Assembly: GCA_947632315.1 (NCBI GenBank)
Contig: CANROV010000092.1
Span: 1 to 7,603, forward strand
From: Candidatus Gastranaerophilales bacterium
Lineage (GTDB): Bacteria; Cyanobacteriota; Vampirovibrionia; Gastranaerophilales; Gastranaerophilaceae
DNA length: 7,603 nucleotides
Direction of reading: 5' to 3'
Shown: positions 6,006 to 7,603 of the stretch, piece by piece
Position numbering within the stretch: the stretch's first letter is position 1
How the letters are laid out: every line of letters starts with the position of its first letter
The notes under the pieces: model-generated
The model's database searches: none
What the model saw: the letters and a program-made list of their open reading frames with translations, nothing else
What the model was told of the DNA's origin: nothing
Translations under genes and position numbers: made by a program

Positions 6006-6034
6006 ATTCTATCATATTATCGGCAATAAATCAA
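6006..6034 (-). promoter_or_regulatory. Promoter of fic (sigma-70 type), predicted leaderless
   Basis: On the - strand, TTGATT (6029-6034) and TAGAAT (6006-6011) are separated by exactly 17 nt, matching TTGACA/TATAAT at four and five of six positions. Only six bases (6000-6005) separate the -10 box from the ATG at 5999, so the expected transcription start is the A of the start codon itself. No Shine-Dalgarno is present, which fits a leaderless message. Confidence 0.65.
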
Positions 6035-6073
6035 ATTTAATTTACTTATAATTTTGTATAATTTTGCCGATAA
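6017..6073. repeat. Perfect 10-bp inverted repeat across the fic promoter
   Basis: TTATCGGCAA (6017-6026) and TTGCCGATAA (6064-6073) are exact reverse complements, 37 nt apart (centres 47 bp apart, about 4.5 helical turns). The fic-proximal arm lies wholly in the spacer between the -35 and -10 boxes. CGGC/GCCG stands out in the AT-rich surroundings. This fits a two-site operator for a dimeric regulator, possibly the HTH of the Fic protein; it could also be a weak 3' hairpin of the autotransporter transcript, but no U-run follows. Confidence 0.6.
6047..6066. repeat. Tandem 10-bp direct repeat TATAATTTTG x2
   Basis: TATAATTTTG occurs twice head to tail (6047-6056 and 6057-6066), between the two arms of the inverted repeat upstream of fic and overlapping the first bases of the distal arm. 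Further copies, TATAATTTT (6082-6090) and TATAATT (6098-6104), follow in the same gap. The period of about one helical turn would put A-tracts on one DNA face and may bend the region. Simple AT-rich bias is the alternative. Confidence 0.55.
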
Positions 6074-6118
6074 GGGAAATATATAATTTTAAAAAAATAT
6101 AATTCCCCGTTTCCGTTT

Positions 6119-7603
6119 TTATTCATCCAAATATATTCTTAAACCTGTTTGAATACCTATACCGTTTCTGCCTCCGTTAGTTATATAACTTTGCAGATAT
6201 CCTACCAGCCTTTCGCCCCACGATTTCCTTATGCCTATTCCGTATTTTACAAACGGTTTTATGCTCAATTCGGGTAAACTTACATCATTTGCCATAAATT
6301 GTGTCTTATCTATTATGTTATATATAAAACTTACTCCCATATATGGCTGCCATCCGTTATTTAAATTCGCTATAAATTTAACTCCCGGTTCAACCTGTAT
6401 TGCGTGCAAGGGGTCTGATGTCATTCTTATTCCTGCCGCATTTGTATAATCAAATGTATTTACAAACGAGTACGACAATAACATATTCGGCTGAATTATA
6501 TATTTCCCTTCCTTAAACTCGAAGTTATATCCTGTTTTTGAAGCAACTCCTGACATAAGCATTGTAAAATCTTCATTCCCGTACATTGTATTTGCTTCAC
6601 CTATATTTGAACTTATATTTGCGGTTAACCCCGTAAAGAAATTATCTTTATATGCCATTCCGACTATGCCTAATGTTGCTCCGTTTTGATATATGCCTAC
6701 TCCGTCATAAGCCTGATGTGAACCGTTATATCCTGCATAGACACTAACTATTCCATCCCAGCCGTGTCCTAAATCATACATCGGGCTTTCAACACCCGAA
6801 AACATTCCATAAGCAACGTTTGATACTCTTTGAGCATTTTTTAACGGTACTCTTTCAAATGTTGTATAAGGTCTTACCCAGCCTGTATATTTTTCATTTT
6901 GGGCTATTATAGGGTCATATATTAAGTTTGAATCAGCTGAAGCATATTTATTTTTAAACTTTAAAGCATTTCTTTGAGCTTTTGTCATAAGCATATACAT
7001 ATCCATATTTCTGAATGCTTCATCGTATGAATTAAGCTGAGTTAAATATCCGCCTAATTGAGCAGCTATAGGACTTGCCATTATTGCAGGGTTATATCCT
7101 CTTGAGTGGCTTCCTCCGCCGTTAAACAGGAAGTCACCTGTTTCGGGGTCATAACTTACTGCATAGTTATATATCGGCCCGTATACGTTTGTTACGTCTG
7201 TTGAAACGTGTTCTTTTAATGTACTATCCTCGGTAAAATTAACTCTTGCACTTGATTTTGAGGTATCTGAGAACAAGTTAAATTTGTTTACGTTTATGTT
7301 CCCGTCTGTATAGTTAAAATTTTCGGAAGTTAACCTATCCATTTCTTCGTTAGCCAAATCAACGTCAACGGCCAGATTAACGTTGCCTTGTAAATCATAC
7401 TTATCGGCATTTAATTCACCTGTTTTTCCGTTAGCTAAATTCAAATTACCGCCTTCAAGGGTAAAATTTTCCGCATTAAAGTTTGTTTCATCTTTAACGT
7501 TTAAGTTTCCGTCTTGCAGAGTATAATCGGAGTCAGTTAATTTTTCCATATTTACTGTTCCTGATTCTTGAGTTATGTCAAAGCCTGATACTTCATCATT
7601 AAA
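6119..7603 (-). CDS. Autotransporter-type surface protein, C-terminal part (partial)
   Basis: The frame is open through the window edge at 7603, so the true start lies outside; an internal ATG at 7549 has no ribosome binding site and follows coding sequence of the same repeat type. The visible 494 residues begin with passenger repeats: a unit of pattern (Y/F)x(L/Y)xxGN(L/V/I)N(V/L), in the forms YTLQDGNLNV, FTLEGGNLNL, YDLQGNVNL and FNYTDGNINV, spaced 20-27 residues, as expected of a beta-helix. A linker with GPIYNYAVSYDPETGDFLFN and a helix-like stretch precedes the barrel (about 242-494), which starts GWVRPYTTFE and includes AYGMFSGVESP, SVYAGYNGSHQ, GLTANISSNIGEA, YSFVNTFDYTNAAGIRM, GWQPYMGVSF and KYGIGIRKSWGERLVGYLQS. 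This matches the autotransporter beta-domain: the barrel should sit in the outer membrane and display or release the passenger. The end, GLRIYLDE, lacks the usual terminal aromatic residue. Passenger function is unknown. Confidence 0.88.
   Translation of the reverse strand, partial: FNDEVSGFDITQESGTVNMEKLTDSDYTLQDGNLNVKDETNFNAENFTLEGGNLNLANGKTGELNADKYDLQGNVNLAVDVDLANEEMDRLTSENFNYTDGNINVNKFNLFSDTSKSSARVNFTEDSTLKEHVSTDVTNVYGPIYNYAVSYDPETGDFLFNGGGSHSRGYNPAIMASPIAAQLGGYLTQLNSYDEAFRNMDMYMLMTKAQRNALKFKNKYASADSNLIYDPIIAQNEKYTGWVRPYTTFERVPLKNAQRVSNVAYGMFSGVESPMYDLGHGWDGIVSVYAGYNGSHQAYDGVGIYQNGATLGIVGMAYKDNFFTGLTANISSNIGEANTMYGNEDFTMLMSGVASKTGYNFEFKEGKYIIQPNMLLSYSFVNTFDYTNAAGIRMTSDPLHAIQVEPGVKFIANLNNGWQPYMGVSFIYNIIDKTQFMANDVSLPELSIKPFVKYGIGIRKSWGERLVGYLQSYITNGGRNGIGIQTGLRIYLDE

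Noticed and set aside
6074..6107. Imperfect hairpin (GGGAA/TTCCC plus TATA/TATA, 14-nt loop) as terminator of the autotransporter gene
   Set aside because: The stem has a mismatch and mostly A-T pairs, the loop is large, and no U-run follows on the - strand; weak at best.
6231..6449. 72-codon + strand open frame within the autotransporter gene
   Set aside because: It lies opposite the clearly coding conserved barrel and has no recognisable motif.
7547..7549. ATG at 7549 as the start of the autotransporter
   Set aside because: The frame stays open to the window edge, no ribosome binding site precedes it, and the upstream residues (FDITQESGTVN) fit the repeat pattern.
1..7603. tRNA or rRNA genes, CRISPR arrays, insertion sequences
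   Set aside because: No cloverleaf, spacer-repeat array, transposase or terminal inverted repeats with target duplications could be seen on either strand.

Overview
The window is AT-rich DNA from a Gram-negative-type bacterium. The best guess is a non-photosynthetic relative of Cyanobacteria (Vampirovibrionia/'Melainabacteria', Gastranaerophilales type). The ribosomal proteins and RNA polymerase alpha read like cyanobacterial versions: the S11 tail, an S4 without zinc cysteines that ends VIEYYSK, and an alpha C-terminal domain with LSVRAYNCLKRA. The gene order rpoA-rplQ-truA-rplM-rpsI is also the cyanobacterial one. A C-terminal autotransporter barrel implies an outer membrane. The lineage is inferred from motifs and not tested by phylogeny.

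Positions 1-4270 (+ strand) hold the distal part of the large ribosomal protein operon: the last codons of rpsM, then rpsK, rpsD, rpoA, rplQ, truA, rplM and rpsI. The genes are packed tightly, with TAATG overlaps at rplQ/truA and rplM/rpsI and a 20-nt overlap at truA/rplM. A perfect 14-bp inverted repeat, U-rich on both sides, closes the operon. Small-subunit, large-subunit, polymerase and tRNA-modification genes are thus produced together. Two starts need moving downstream to the codon with a Shine-Dalgarno: rpoA to 1105 and rplM to 3385.

Positions 4304-7603 are an accessory region entirely on the - strand. In transcription order it holds the 3' part of an autotransporter-like surface protein (cut by the window edge), a Fic-family AMP transferase with an N-terminal helix-turn-helix, a 107-residue orphan protein that may be fibronectin-III-like, and, 17 nt after that, the wreck of an Xre-type regulator carrying two in-frame TAG codons.

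The most unusual part is the fic locus. Its promoter places the predicted transcription start on the A of the ATG, so the message looks leaderless. One arm of a perfect 10-bp inverted repeat lies inside the promoter spacer and the other lies 37 bp upstream, which suggests repression by a DNA-binding protein, perhaps the HTH-Fic protein itself. The 3' end of fic carries a C9-A8 homopolymer junction that can slip and swap the last few residues of the protein. Together, a self-regulated Fic enzyme with an unstable tail, an orphan protein and a dead regulator form a plausible but untested accessory module.
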